A stretch of 28,557 bases of DNA. Origin: a virus. The notes beneath the pieces are model-generated. The model was not told the origin of the DNA. It saw only the letters and a program-made list of their open reading frames with translations, and made no database searches. Shown here piece after piece: positions 11,995 through 19,631 of the stretch. The stretch covers positions 1 through 28,557 of the IMG/VR virus record IMGVR_UViG_3300026097_001350. One strand, written 5' to 3'. Every line of letters begins with the position of its first letter. Position 1 is the first letter of the stretch. Position numbers and translations under genes: made by a program.

Positions 11995-12060
11995 TGGTGG
12001 AACAGCCGGGATTCGAACCCGGGTCCGTCAACCTTTCGGTCTGCTTCATCGTTACAATAC

Positions 12061-12090
12061 TATTTAACTGTCTTTGTTAGAAATTGTCAA
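12061..12090 (-). promoter_or_regulatory. Sigma70-type promoter of the tmRNA gene
   Basis: TTGACA (12085-12090) is followed after 17-18 nt by TTAAATA (12061-12067), inside the last codons of the upstream gene. Transcription would begin near 12054, just before the acceptor piece. Confidence 0.6.
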
Positions 12091-12397
12091 CCACATATGA
12101 CAATACATCTTCCAAAGGCCAATCTTTCATAGTTTCTGCTATACCTATTACTTTAGCATCAGCTAAATCAGTTTCAATGTTCAAAAACATGAACAGTTCT
12201 TCTTCGGTAAGGACTTCTTCCCGAACAGCCGCTAACCAAAGCAAGCTCATTATCACACAGTTTAGGACGACAACATGATCGTATACTCCGTTCTCTAAAA
12301 CATATTCTTTCGCTCTATTCATTGCGTTAAAATATGCGTTTATGCGTGAACCTATCTTGTCTAGATATCTCTTGGTTTCTAGGCTTGCCTCACTCAT
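12077..12397 (-). CDS. Hypothetical protein
   Basis: A 106-residue, acidic, helical protein I do not recognise. SLETKRYLDKIGSRINAYFN and AMNRAKEYVLENGV form charged helices. HVVVLNCVIMSLLWLAAVRE is hydrophobic but probably a buried helix rather than a membrane span. The C-terminal half is acidic (VLTEEELFMFLNIETDLADA). It overlaps the upstream Cys-rich gene by 8 nt, and its 3' end carries the -35 element of the tmRNA promoter. Confidence 0.6.
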   Translation of the reverse strand: MSEASLETKRYLDKIGSRINAYFNAMNRAKEYVLENGVYDHVVVLNCVIMSLLWLAAVREEVLTEEELFMFLNIETDLADAKVIGIAETMKDWPLEDVLSYVVDNF

Positions 12398-12572
12398 TTG
12401 TATCCTTTATCTTTATTCTATTGATTTCTTTGGTCTTCTTATTATAAAAAGTTTTGTACCAAGGATTGATAGCGGTAAGGTACCAATCCTTGCCCAGATA
12501 TGCTGTATCACATTGCATACAGCATTCTGTGGTTCCGCAGTTTTTGTGATTAGGATCAAACTGCTCAGTCAT
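12390..12572 (-). CDS. Small Cys-rich protein
   Basis: A 60-residue protein with four Cys in its first 21 residues (NCGTTECCMQC), suggesting a small metal-binding knuckle or redox site. It continues DTAYLGKDWYLTAINPWYKT with a basic C-terminal half. No family recognised. It starts 1 nt after the histone H1-like gene stop and is probably translated from the same message. Confidence 0.55.
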   Translation of the reverse strand: MTEQFDPNHKNCGTTECCMQCDTAYLGKDWYLTAINPWYKTFYNKKTKEINRIKIKDTNE

Positions 12573-12573
12573 T

Positions 12574-12750
12574 TTACATCGCGTTCTTTTTGTCTTGAAT
12601 TTCTTTGCGACGCTCTTTGGTTAGTTTGCCGATGTCATTCAGTGCGGCTCTGGCACGGGTTGCCGCGGCCTTTACACCTTTTTCATCGAATGTGCTTGCT
12701 TCTGCAAGATAGTTATTAAATGCTTGAACGATTTGTTCGTGTAGTGTCAT
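12574..12750 (-). CDS. Histone H1-like small basic phage protein
   Basis: A 58-residue protein: MTLHEQIVQAFNNYLAEAST, then FDEKGVKAAATRARAALNDI and GKLTKERRKEIQDKKNAM. It is one continuous amphipathic helix pair with the KGVKAAxxRARxALxDxGKL core seen in the histone H1-like (Hc1-like) proteins annotated in T4-like cyanophages. It probably binds DNA or helps organise the nucleoid, though function is not established. GGAG sits 7-8 nt before the ATG. It lies between the PAAR gene and the Cys-rich gene with almost no spacing. Confidence 0.75.
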   Translation of the reverse strand: MTLHEQIVQAFNNYLAEASTFDEKGVKAAATRARAALNDIGKLTKERRKEIQDKKNAM

Positions 12751-12761
12751 ATTATTTCTCC

Positions 12762-13061
12762 TTAATTACCTACAAATATATTAGGCGAGCCTTGATTTGT
12801 ATGCGGATTGCAATGCGGAGGCCCTACAACAGGACATAATCCGTCTGGATTAGCATTGTCTGGCGTGTTGTTTACAACTAATTTGTTATTTACATACACA
12901 TTGTTAGTAGCCGCTATCAGGTTGCCTGCGCCATGAGTGTTAGGATCACCATTTACAGATACTAGTAAGTTATTTGCAAATACTGTTGCTTGGCCGGTCA
13001 CCGTGGTAGTTGCACCACAGATTCTAGCGTCAGTGTCTCTATGTATAGGATCCGCACTCAT
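12762..13061 (-). CDS. PAAR-type baseplate spike-tip protein
   Basis: A 99-residue protein typical of phage PAAR proteins, which form the pointed zinc-binding tip of the central tail spike (T4 gp5.4 analogue). Candidate metal ligands are in PIHRDTDARICGA, NTHGAG and GPPHCNPHTNQGSPNIFVGN. The last stretch is the classic PAAR-like end with N-x-F-V-x. Short turn-rich beta strands dominate (TVFANNLLVSVNGD, NVYVNNKLVV). It lacks an effector extension. AGGAA precedes the ATG. It is placed beside the RNR block rather than among baseplate genes, as in other T4-like marine phages. Confidence 0.85.
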   Translation of the reverse strand: MSADPIHRDTDARICGATTTVTGQATVFANNLLVSVNGDPNTHGAGNLIAATNNVYVNNKLVVNNTPDNANPDGLCPVVGPPHCNPHTNQGSPNIFVGN

Positions 13062-13069
13062 TTTATTTC

Positions 13070-13357
13070 CTAAACAGCAATTCCTGTTGTGCTTTGGATA
13101 TACTGTTTTGCCATTTCTTCGTCAGTTTTTGCCACAAACACCAGAGTATTCATATTCAACTCGACGTTTGTTTCTGGGTTAACCGTAAAGGTAAACGGCA
13201 CCATGCCTAAACCTTGTTGATTGGCAGTGAGAGCCATTGGCTTACTCACTTTCAGTTTAGTGCCTTTTTCTTCTTCTAGGCGTGCGATAATTTCTTCGCC
13301 TGCCACTGTCTTTGCTGTGATAGTATCCCCTACTTTGTAGGGTGTTTCAATAATCAT
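13070..13357 (-). CDS. Conserved phage protein, possible Sm-like fold
   Basis: A 95-residue protein starting MIIETPYKVGDTITAKTVAG, continuing EEIIARLEEEKGTKLKVSKP and ending KQYIQSTTGIAV. The first half (hydrophobic strand, GD.I..KT..GEE..A.L, then LKVSKP) looks like the two-strand signature of Sm/Hfq-like barrels, and I recall homologues in cyanophages annotated only as hypothetical. The Sm-like idea is inference; no RNA-binding residues can be named. It abuts the glutaredoxin gene by 1 nt and ends 8 nt before the PAAR gene. Confidence 0.65.
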   Translation of the reverse strand: MIIETPYKVGDTITAKTVAGEEIIARLEEEKGTKLKVSKPMALTANQQGLGMVPFTFTVNPETNVELNMNTLVFVAKTDEEMAKQYIQSTTGIAV

Positions 13358-13608
13358 TAAAGTCGTCCTTCTGTTGATCCTGTGTTGGTATCTTCTAGAT
13401 ACCTTTCAAAGTCGTCGCATCCGCCTACGGCAAAGCCGTGAACTTTTATCTGTGGAAATGTTCTTGCGGTCGGAAACTGTTCGAACAATTCTTCTTTTGT
13501 GAAGTCCACGTCTACTAGTTTATACTCATATTGCAATCCGCGCAAGTCACAAATTGCCTTTGCTTTATCGCATTGAGGACACCCGGGCTTTCCAAATATT
13601 TCAATCAT
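13357..13608 (-). CDS. nrdC: Glutaredoxin, probable RNR reductant
   Basis: An 83-residue thioredoxin-fold protein: MIEIFGKPGCPQCDKAKAIC with active-site C10-P-Q-C13, TFPQIKVHG with the cis-Pro loop, and GGCDDFERYL with the GG-C/Y-D glutathione-binding turn. CPQC differs from the CPYC of classical glutaredoxins and from the CVYC of T4 NrdC. The gene overlaps nrdB by 4 nt, so it is expected to supply electrons to the ribonucleotide reductase encoded directly upstream. A short Thr/Ser tail follows the domain. Confidence 0.9.
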   Translation of the reverse strand: MIEIFGKPGCPQCDKAKAICDLRGLQYEYKLVDVDFTKEELFEQFPTARTFPQIKVHGFAVGGCDDFERYLEDTNTGSTEGRL

Positions 13609-14735
13609 AGTGACAGTCCTTTGAATGTGTCTTCTGATACATCCTGTTTTGTTCCGCCGATCACATATGATGTTATTTCAGTTTCTTGAGGGGCGACTTG
13701 CACATCGCCTCCTGAAATCCACTTCTGTGTCCAAGGCAGTGGGTTGTTCTTTTGATTGTACAAGGCTTTGAATCCTAGGCTGGTCATGCGCTTGTTCACA
13801 ATCCATTCCACATAGTCACACAATAACGGAGTATTCAAACCGATCATGCTTCCGTCTTTGAACAGATAGTCTGCCCAGGCCTTTTCTTGATCTGCTGCTT
13901 CTCTGAACATTTCAATGCACTCTGCTTCAGTTTCTAGTGCGATCTTTTCATAATCGAGATCATCTTTCTTGAGAATCTTCAGCATCATCTGTGTGCTACC
14001 TAGGTGCAAGTTTTCGTCACGAGCAACCAGTTTAATGATTTTGGCATTGCCTTCCATCTTCTTTAGTTCTGCGAATGCCCACGAGCAGGCAAAGCTCACA
14101 TAAAAACGAACACCTTCCAGAATATTCACACTCATCAGTGCCAACCAAAGTTTCTTTTTGAGTTCGTACATATCTACTTTGATTTTCTTGCCATTGACTG
14201 TGTGTTCGCCTTCCCCTAGTAGATTGTAATAACTACTGGCTTCGATTAGGTCGTCATAGTATTTGGTAATACCATTGGCACAGTTCACAATCTCATCAAT
14301 GTCCAGCATTTCGTCGAATACTTTTGAGGGATTTGAATACACATTGCGGATGATGTGGGTATAGGAACGGCTGTGAATAGTTTCAGAAAATGTCCAAGTT
14401 TGAATCCAGTTTTCCAGTTCAGGCAAACTCACAATAGGCGCAAAGGCTTCTACTGGTGCGCGACCTTGAACACTGTCCAACAAGATCTGACGCTTGAGGT
14501 TTGAAGTAAAGATGTGCTGTTCGTGTTCCGTAAGAGCCTTAAAATCCTTGGCATCCTGATAGATATCAACTTCTTCCGGTCTCCAAAAGAAACCCAGCTG
14601 TTTGTCAGTAATACTGTCAAACTGCTTGTACTTTAGAGTATCATATCTCTGCAGAGTAGGACCTCCACTTATGTCCAGAAACGCCGATACCTTGGTATGG
14701 TCTGCTCTGTTGGTTACTTCAAACACACTGCTCAT
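13605..14735 (-). CDS. nrdB: Ribonucleotide reductase class Ia small subunit
   Basis: A 376-residue R2 subunit that houses the di-iron tyrosyl radical. By eye D87 (LLDSVQG), E118, H121 and radical Y125 (FSETIHSRSYTHII) match E. coli D84, E115, H118 and Y122. Second-site ligands lie in LEGVRFYVSF and ARDENLHLGSTQ. All ligands and the radical Tyr are present, so this is the canonical iron enzyme rather than a Tyr-less variant. The start is set at 14735 because GGGAG lies 8 nt upstream; an ATG eight codons earlier has no such signal. The gene follows nrdA after 11 nt and is translationally coupled to the glutaredoxin. Confidence 0.95.
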   Translation of the reverse strand: MSSVFEVTNRADHTKVSAFLDISGGPTLQRYDTLKYKQFDSITDKQLGFFWRPEEVDIYQDAKDFKALTEHEQHIFTSNLKRQILLDSVQGRAPVEAFAPIVSLPELENWIQTWTFSETIHSRSYTHIIRNVYSNPSKVFDEMLDIDEIVNCANGITKYYDDLIEASSYYNLLGEGEHTVNGKKIKVDMYELKKKLWLALMSVNILEGVRFYVSFACSWAFAELKKMEGNAKIIKLVARDENLHLGSTQMMLKILKKDDLDYEKIALETEAECIEMFREAADQEKAWADYLFKDGSMIGLNTPLLCDYVEWIVNKRMTSLGFKALYNQKNNPLPWTQKWISGGDVQVAPQETEITSYVIGGTKQDVSEDTFKGLSL

Positions 14736-14746
14736 TCTTGTCTCCC

Positions 14747-17050
14747 TTAAATAGTGCAACTGTCGCAGGCACCGTCATCGTCTTCGCCTGCTGGTAGTGG
14801 TTCTTCTGTTTTGTCAAAACTGTTGACGTCAAGTTCGCCTTGTCCGTCAAAGGTGTTAAAATAGTACAACTGCTTTCCACCGAGCCTATAAAACATAATA
14901 AGGTGTTGTAACATTGCACTCATTGGGATCTTTTCATCCTCAAAGAAAGTAGGATTGTACGAGGTGTTCACACTTATTCCCTGGTCGATGTACTTTTGAA
15001 GCACGGCCATGATTTTCAGGTACCCCTCAGGTGATTTTTGATCCCATAGTAGATCGTATTTATTCTTTAGCTTCTTGTATTCCGGCACTACCTGCTTGAG
15101 CACTCCATGCTTGCTTTGTTTTACAGATATCATGCTCCTGGGCGGTTCAATGCCGTTCGTGGCATTTGCAATCTGTGAACTGGTTTCTGACGGCATAAGG
15201 GCCATTAGCGTGCTATTACGAATACCAGTCTGTCTCAGCTGTGCTCTCAGTCCGGCCCAATCTTTTCGTTCCACATGTGGGAGAACTTCGTCTAGGTTCT
15301 TGGAATAGGTTTGATTGGGTGTGATACCCTGACCATATTTGGTTTCAGTGTTGCCTGGACAGGCTCCGTATTCTTCCGCTAGTTTTGCACTGGCTTTGAT
15401 GAGATAGTAACTCCATGCTTCTGCCCACTCGTCTACTAATTCTAAACCCTGTTGGTCAATATCTTGATAATTGAGGCCTTGCTTGGCCAGCCAGTAGGCA
15501 AAGTTGATTATGCCAATGCCTAACGGTCTGCGTTTTTCTGTGCTGAGTTGTGCTGCCAATACAGGGTAGTCCTGATAGGTTAGCAGAGCATCAAGACCTC
15601 GCACTGCCAGTTCACAAACCCTTTCAAAGTCGTCCGGATGCTTGATGTTACCCCAATTAATGGCTGAAAGTGTGCACAGGCTGATTTCGCCTTCTGCGTC
15701 ATTGAGATCGTTCAGCGGCTTGGTTGGTAGATCAATCTCAGCACATAGATTTGATTGTCTAATGGGCGCGACCTCAGGAATAAAACTGCCGTGTTCGTTG
15801 GCATTGTCAACATTCTGCAAATAGATTCTGCCAGTGTTCTTGCGCTCTTCCATAAACGCACTGAACAGGTCGATTGCTTTCACAGTCTTCTTGCGCAGTT
15901 TGTTGTTGCGTTCTGCCTTTTCATAAAGCTCACGGAACAGTTCCTGATCGGCGAAGAATGCTTCATACAGTCCTGGAACATCGTGCGGAGACAGCAGGGT
16001 GATTTCGCCGCCCTGTATCAGTCTTTCATACATCAGTTTGTTGAACTGTACACCATAGTCCATGTGACGAACGCGATTGTCTTCCGTGCCTTTGTTGTTC
16101 TTCAGCACCAATAGATCTTCTGCTTCATAGTGCCAGATAGGATAATACAGAGTGGCCGCTCCACCGCGCACTCCGCCCTGCGAACATGACTTAACAGCAC
16201 TCTGGAAATGCTTGTAGAAAGGAATCACTCCTGTGTGATACGCATCACCTTTGCGGATAGGCGAACCAATTGCGCGAATGCTGCCTGCGCCTATTCCTAT
16301 GCCTGCCTTCTGGCTTACATACTTGACCACACTGGCCGCGGTGGCATTGATACTGTCAAGGCTGTCATCTGTTTCGATCAACACGCAACTGCTAAACTGT
16401 CTTTGTGGAGTGCGAACACCTGCCATTACAGGAGTAGGTAAACTGATGTCGTGATTGGATATTGCGTCGTAATACTCTTTGATCCAGTGTAATCTTTCCG
16501 CAGGGTCATAATTTATAAACAATGTAGCCGCGATGAGGATGTAGCACATCTGCGGGGTTTCAAAGATTTCTCCTGTTACTCGATTCTGTGCAAGATATTT
16601 GCCGCGTAGCTGCTCCATTGCAACATATGTTAGATTTTCATCTCTTTTGTGATTGATAAAACCGTCAATGCGATTCCAGTCTTCTTCTGTGTATGCAGAT
16701 AGCAGAGCCTCGTCATAGTAGCCACGCTGGACATTTTTCTTTACAAGGTCAAGGACTGTGCTTGGCTGGTAGGATCCGTATACTTGCTTACGCAGAGCAT
16801 AATTAATTAATCTGCCACCAACATACTGGTAGTTGGGAGTATCTTCTGAGATTAAATCACTTGCCGCTTTGATTAGTGTTTCTTGAATTTCGTCAGTGCT
16901 CATGCCGTTATAAAACTGTATTTGACTTTTAAGTTCTACCTCACTTGGACTCACCCCGGTTATATTTTCGCATGCATAAAAAACAACTTTGTGTAATTTG
17001 TCAATATCCAGAGGCTCTTTGCGGCCGTCTCGCTTGGTAACTTGTATCAT
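14747..17050 (-). CDS. nrdA: Ribonucleotide reductase class Ia large subunit
   Basis: A 767-residue R1 subunit that reduces ribonucleoside diphosphates to supply dNTPs for phage DNA synthesis. An ATP-cone (residues 1-92, MIQVTKRDGRKEPLDIDKLH start) implies dATP feedback at the activity site. C222 and C459 form the active-site redox pair, C436 is the thiyl cysteine, and N434 and E438 complete the site (NLCAEID); all are exactly three residues below the E. coli numbers. The C-terminal shuttle pair is C762-x-x-C765 in CDSCTI, closer together than the E. coli CxxxxC. No intein, intron or split is present. AAGGA precedes the ATG, and a late-type box lies at 17092-17099, though RNR would be expected early or middle. 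Confidence 0.96.
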   Translation of the reverse strand: MIQVTKRDGRKEPLDIDKLHKVVFYACENITGVSPSEVELKSQIQFYNGMSTDEIQETLIKAASDLISEDTPNYQYVGGRLINYALRKQVYGSYQPSTVLDLVKKNVQRGYYDEALLSAYTEEDWNRIDGFINHKRDENLTYVAMEQLRGKYLAQNRVTGEIFETPQMCYILIAATLFINYDPAERLHWIKEYYDAISNHDISLPTPVMAGVRTPQRQFSSCVLIETDDSLDSINATAASVVKYVSQKAGIGIGAGSIRAIGSPIRKGDAYHTGVIPFYKHFQSAVKSCSQGGVRGGAATLYYPIWHYEAEDLLVLKNNKGTEDNRVRHMDYGVQFNKLMYERLIQGGEITLLSPHDVPGLYEAFFADQELFRELYEKAERNNKLRKKTVKAIDLFSAFMEERKNTGRIYLQNVDNANEHGSFIPEVAPIRQSNLCAEIDLPTKPLNDLNDAEGEISLCTLSAINWGNIKHPDDFERVCELAVRGLDALLTYQDYPVLAAQLSTEKRRPLGIGIINFAYWLAKQGLNYQDIDQQGLELVDEWAEAWSYYLIKASAKLAEEYGACPGNTETKYGQGITPNQTYSKNLDEVLPHVERKDWAGLRAQLRQTGIRNSTLMALMPSETSSQIANATNGIEPPRSMISVKQSKHGVLKQVVPEYKKLKNKYDLLWDQKSPEGYLKIMAVLQKYIDQGISVNTSYNPTFFEDEKIPMSAMLQHLIMFYRLGGKQLYYFNTFDGQGELDVNSFDKTEEPLPAGEDDDGACDSCTI

Positions 17051-17085
17051 ATCTTGTCCTTTTCTTTCTTTTTGTCGTGGTGTAT

Positions 17086-17514
17086 TTAACGCAGAGGCGG
17101 CATCAAATAACTGTTCTCGAAATATAAATTCTTGGGTAGATCGGCCACTGAAACTGTCTTGTCATAATCATATCCAACACAGATGTCTCCTATGAACAAC
17201 AAAAATATCGTGTCTGAATTATTGCTGTCGCGTACAATATGTATCTCAAACTTTCTATGCTTAAAACGCTCTGTTAATTGTAGACTATAACAAACGCCTA
17301 ATAACTTACAAAATGCACAATACTGATTTTCGTATACTAACTCCCATGGATTTGGCCAAGTAGATTTGTCCCATGGATCGGTATGGATGCTTACAGTAGG
17401 AGCAGGTTCATAAAATCTTATAGCATCAATAAAGGGCGTGTCACTGACTTCTAACTCTCCCCTGAATGATCTCCACAAACTCAGTCTAGTTTCGTAATCT
17501 TTGCCAAACATCAA
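17086..17514 (-). CDS. Tail-spike-coupled hypothetical protein
   Basis: A 142-residue protein I recall as conserved next to tail fibre genes in T4-like marine phages, without known function. DYETRLSLWRSFRGELE is helical, then HTDPWDKSTWPNPWELVYEN is Trp/Pro-rich, followed by AFCKLLGVCYSLQLTERF and strand-rich IFLLFIGDICVGYDYD. The start overlaps the tail-spike stop by 4 nt, so both are made together. A role as spike chaperone or as a small baseplate/tail component is inferred only from this coupling. Confidence 0.65.
   Translation of the reverse strand: MMFGKDYETRLSLWRSFRGELEVSDTPFIDAIRFYEPAPTVSIHTDPWDKSTWPNPWELVYENQYCAFCKLLGVCYSLQLTERFKHRKFEIHIVRDSNNSDTIFLLFIGDICVGYDYDKTVSVADLPKNLYFENSYLMPPLR
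17092..17099 (-). promoter_or_regulatory. T4-like late promoter box (TTAAATAC)
   Basis: The minus strand reads GTTAAATACACC, in the last codons of the gene ending at 17086 and 42 nt upstream of the nrdA ATG. It is weaker than the TATAAATA copies. Confidence 0.35.
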
Positions 17515-19151
17515 ACAATATCTGTTTGTTTATTTTTTATTTTGAATTTAAAAGTAGTGCTATCGTCCCCAGGCATGGTGCTGGTTGCTGAAATATACAC
17601 AGTTTCTAAGTTGCCGTCCATATCTACATCTACTAAATTAGCAGAAAATATCAAATTGTCAAGATAAATTTCGTCGCCATTAAAATGATATTCGTCTGAA
17701 ACTTCAACTGTCTCATTTCTTGAATCTACCACAATTTGCAAAGTTCCGTTCCTTGTGACTTCGTAACTGTTGCTTACGATAATGTAATCTATTTCAAATC
17801 CTTGGTTTATATTCTGCGGAAGTCTAAACAAAGGATTGTTAGAGCCAGAACTGATAGTTAGTTCATGTTCGAAACCCAATGTGCTATTTACTGGGCCTTC
17901 TATCTCTGGGATGTAAGGTGCTGTTGCAATATTAGCTTGATCATAAGATAAGGCGGCGGTTCTGCCGAAAAAATCGTTTTTGGATTCGTTACCTGTGTCT
18001 GAGAATTTGATTACACTGTATACTGGTTCTCCTTCAGTTCCTGCATCATTGCCTACCAAGGTAAAGACATTAGAATCACTGACATTGTAAACGCCATTTT
18101 CTATCCAAATTGCTTGTCTGTCTATATTTTCAAACACAGAGCATTTAACAGTATTATTGGATGGTCCGGTTACCTGTCCAGGAGCACCCAAAGACATATT
18201 TTCGCCAAAAACTATGCCATAACCTAATGAACTAAATTCGCATTCGGACCATGTATTGTAATTGACATCCCAATTTGAAATAACAGCATAATCGAAATTT
18301 TTGATTTTACAATTAATAAACTTGTTCGACGACGATTCAACTGCGCCACTTAAACTGGAAAGCTCGATTGCAGGTTTTTTATCACCAAATCCCGAATCGC
18401 CTTGTGTCCAAGACCCTTGGATAACAAGGTCTTCGAACACGCTGTCTCTGCAACTTTGTAAAACTAAACCTTTGCCTAGACCCATGTTTACTAGGCTTAG
18501 GCCATTAAGTTGGATATTTCTTGCTTGGTTATTAAATGTGCTTGATGCATCGTTAGCAGGAGTACCAGGACTACTAGAATCATTCACAGTCACAAATATA
18601 GGTGCATCCGTTGCTTCTTGTCTAATTACTGTTTTGTCAGATCCTGCGCCAATCAGTGTAACATTAGGCGGAATATATATTGTATCTGTGATTCTGTAAA
18701 CACCGGGTTCAATATGTAACATGACTCTACTGGCTTCACTGCCTTTGGTTGCATCGTTCAGATATAGCTGATCTAATGCCCTTTGAAGTTCAACTGTGGC
18801 ATCTTGGTCAGCTGTGCCTGAGAGTCCAAATGCTTTTACACTAACACGATCGTCCAGCCTATCCTGTAAAGTCCTCGTAACAGGGCTAGTTGCATCAACA
18901 CCAGTAACGATAAACCCATCATCCGAACGATAAGAATAAGTATTTGCTAAAGAAAAAATATCATCATATTCTGTTAATATTTTTGTGTTTCCTACCTGCG
19001 GGGATCCTTCAGATACACTACCGTTTCCTATAAAAAGTTCTCTGGTATCGATTGCCCAACCTATTTCACCTGATGCTAGTTGAGGCAATCCTGAACCTTG
19101 CTGTTTTTGTCCTCTTCTTACTTGGATGCGGCTTATTTGGACCACGGCCAT
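17511..19151 (-). CDS. Beta-helix tail spike / receptor-binding protein
   Basis: A 546-residue protein. Residues 1-70 (MAVVQISRIQVRRGQKQQGS, then LPQLASGEIGWAIDTRELFI) match the N-terminal attachment domain of phage tail fibres related to the major tropism determinant: R-I-Q-x-R-R-G, ASGEIGWAxDTRELFIGNG. Residues 100-400 carry the pectate-lyase-like right-handed beta-helix entry (LQRALDQLYLND, IEPGVYRITDTIYIPPNVTL, IGAGSDKTVI) and repeated N/S-rich rungs. The C-terminal 130 residues are a beta-rich cap. It probably binds and perhaps cleaves a surface glycan; catalytic residues cannot be assigned by eye. It is followed by the coupled 142-residue gene and preceded by a late-promoter box. Confidence 0.87.
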   Translation of the reverse strand: MAVVQISRIQVRRGQKQQGSGLPQLASGEIGWAIDTRELFIGNGSVSEGSPQVGNTKILTEYDDIFSLANTYSYRSDDGFIVTGVDATSPVTRTLQDRLDDRVSVKAFGLSGTADQDATVELQRALDQLYLNDATKGSEASRVMLHIEPGVYRITDTIYIPPNVTLIGAGSDKTVIRQEATDAPIFVTVNDSSSPGTPANDASSTFNNQARNIQLNGLSLVNMGLGKGLVLQSCRDSVFEDLVIQGSWTQGDSGFGDKKPAIELSSLSGAVESSSNKFINCKIKNFDYAVISNWDVNYNTWSECEFSSLGYGIVFGENMSLGAPGQVTGPSNNTVKCSVFENIDRQAIWIENGVYNVSDSNVFTLVGNDAGTEGEPVYSVIKFSDTGNESKNDFFGRTAALSYDQANIATAPYIPEIEGPVNSTLGFEHELTISSGSNNPLFRLPQNINQGFEIDYIIVSNSYEVTRNGTLQIVVDSRNETVEVSDEYHFNGDEIYLDNLIFSANLVDVDMDGNLETVYISATSTMPGDDSTTFKFKIKNKQTDIV

Positions 19152-19174
19152 GCTTATTCTCCTCGCTTTACAGT

Positions 19175-19182
19175 GTATTTAG
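19175..19182 (-). promoter_or_regulatory. T4-like late promoter box (CTAAATAC)
   Basis: The minus strand reads CAGCTAAATACACTG, 24 nt upstream of the tail-spike ATG and overlapping the end of the HNH gene. GAGGAG lies between box and ATG. Confidence 0.6.
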
Positions 19183-19631
19183 CTGTATAGGTTTTGTTTT
19201 TCTTGACGTCTTTTTCGATTTGCTTCTTTTAGGAATTTTTTCACTGCCTTATCGGATATCAAAGTTAAGGGTGACATCATATAAGACATTTCTAAATTAT
19301 TACCTGTTGCCTTAAGGAATTTTCTTCTTATATTTTTCCGTTTATGCAAAATGCTATCTTTTTCTCCGTCAACTGTGCTTCCTTTTGCGCAATTGCAACC
19401 GTTGCATAAAATTTGTAAATTGTTGATCTCTAGACCATATTCAGGAAATAGTTTAAGTGGTAATATATGATCTACCACCGCTTCGCACCATTTTTCAGAA
19501 CTAAGTTTTACCTGGCAGTTTCTGCACCGTCCAGTATTTCTAGTTTCAAGCATCAGTTTTCGCAGTTCTTTCCATTCCTTCGTAGCATAAAACTTCTTTG
19601 CGAGATAATCTAGATCATCCGTGCTGTTCAT
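19179..19631 (-). CDS. HNH endonuclease
   Basis: A 150-residue protein starting at 19631 (MNSTDDLDYLAKKFY); longer readings extend into the upstream gene and look non-coding. The HNH core is clear: GRCRNCQVKL gives the first Cys pair, VVDHILPLKL the catalytic DH, and INNLQILCNGCNCAKGS the second Cys pair and final Asn. The C-terminal part is strongly basic. It could be a homing endonuclease or a packaging-associated nicking HNH; being free-standing between a RecB-like nuclease and the tail spike favours a homing or host-DNA role, but this is undecided. It overlaps the upstream nuclease gene by 17 nt and shares its early promoter. Confidence 0.82.
   Translation of the reverse strand: MNSTDDLDYLAKKFYATKEWKELRKLMLETRNTGRCRNCQVKLSSEKWCEAVVDHILPLKLFPEYGLEINNLQILCNGCNCAKGSTVDGEKDSILHKRKNIRRKFLKATGNNLEMSYMMSPLTLISDKAVKKFLKEANRKRRQEKQNLYS

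Larger units (their letters stand above)
11754..12055 (-). ncRNA. ssrA: Circularly permuted two-piece tmRNA gene
   Basis: Read on the minus strand, the acceptor piece comes first. It contains the T-arm CCGGG-TTCGAAT-CCCGG (12006-12022), then CTGTTCC (11999-12005) and ACCA (11995-11998). After a 65-nt spacer the coding piece starts at 11929 with GGGGCAGATATTGGACTCGA, matching the conserved tmRNA 5' end (E. coli GGGGCUGAUUCUGGAUUCGA). GGGGCAG pairs along its length with CTGTTCC (two G-U pairs), rebuilding the acceptor stem. The spacer ends CATAAGG/CCTTATG extend the helix, as expected for a precursor that is cut into two pieces. The tag frame follows at 11792-11836, then pseudoknot-like repeats (GGTTACC/GGTAACC region) and the terminator. 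tmRNA with SmpB rescues stalled ribosomes and tags the nascent chain. The permuted form occurs in Alphaproteobacteria, some cyanobacteria and a few Betaproteobacteria. Exact processed ends are estimates. Confidence 0.92.

Noticed and set aside
11995-12050. A tRNA gene, suggested by the CCGGG-TTCGAAT-CCCGG T-arm and CCA end
   Set aside because: No anticodon arm or matching 5' acceptor strand lies upstream; the matching GGGGCAG strand lies downstream, as in a permuted tmRNA.
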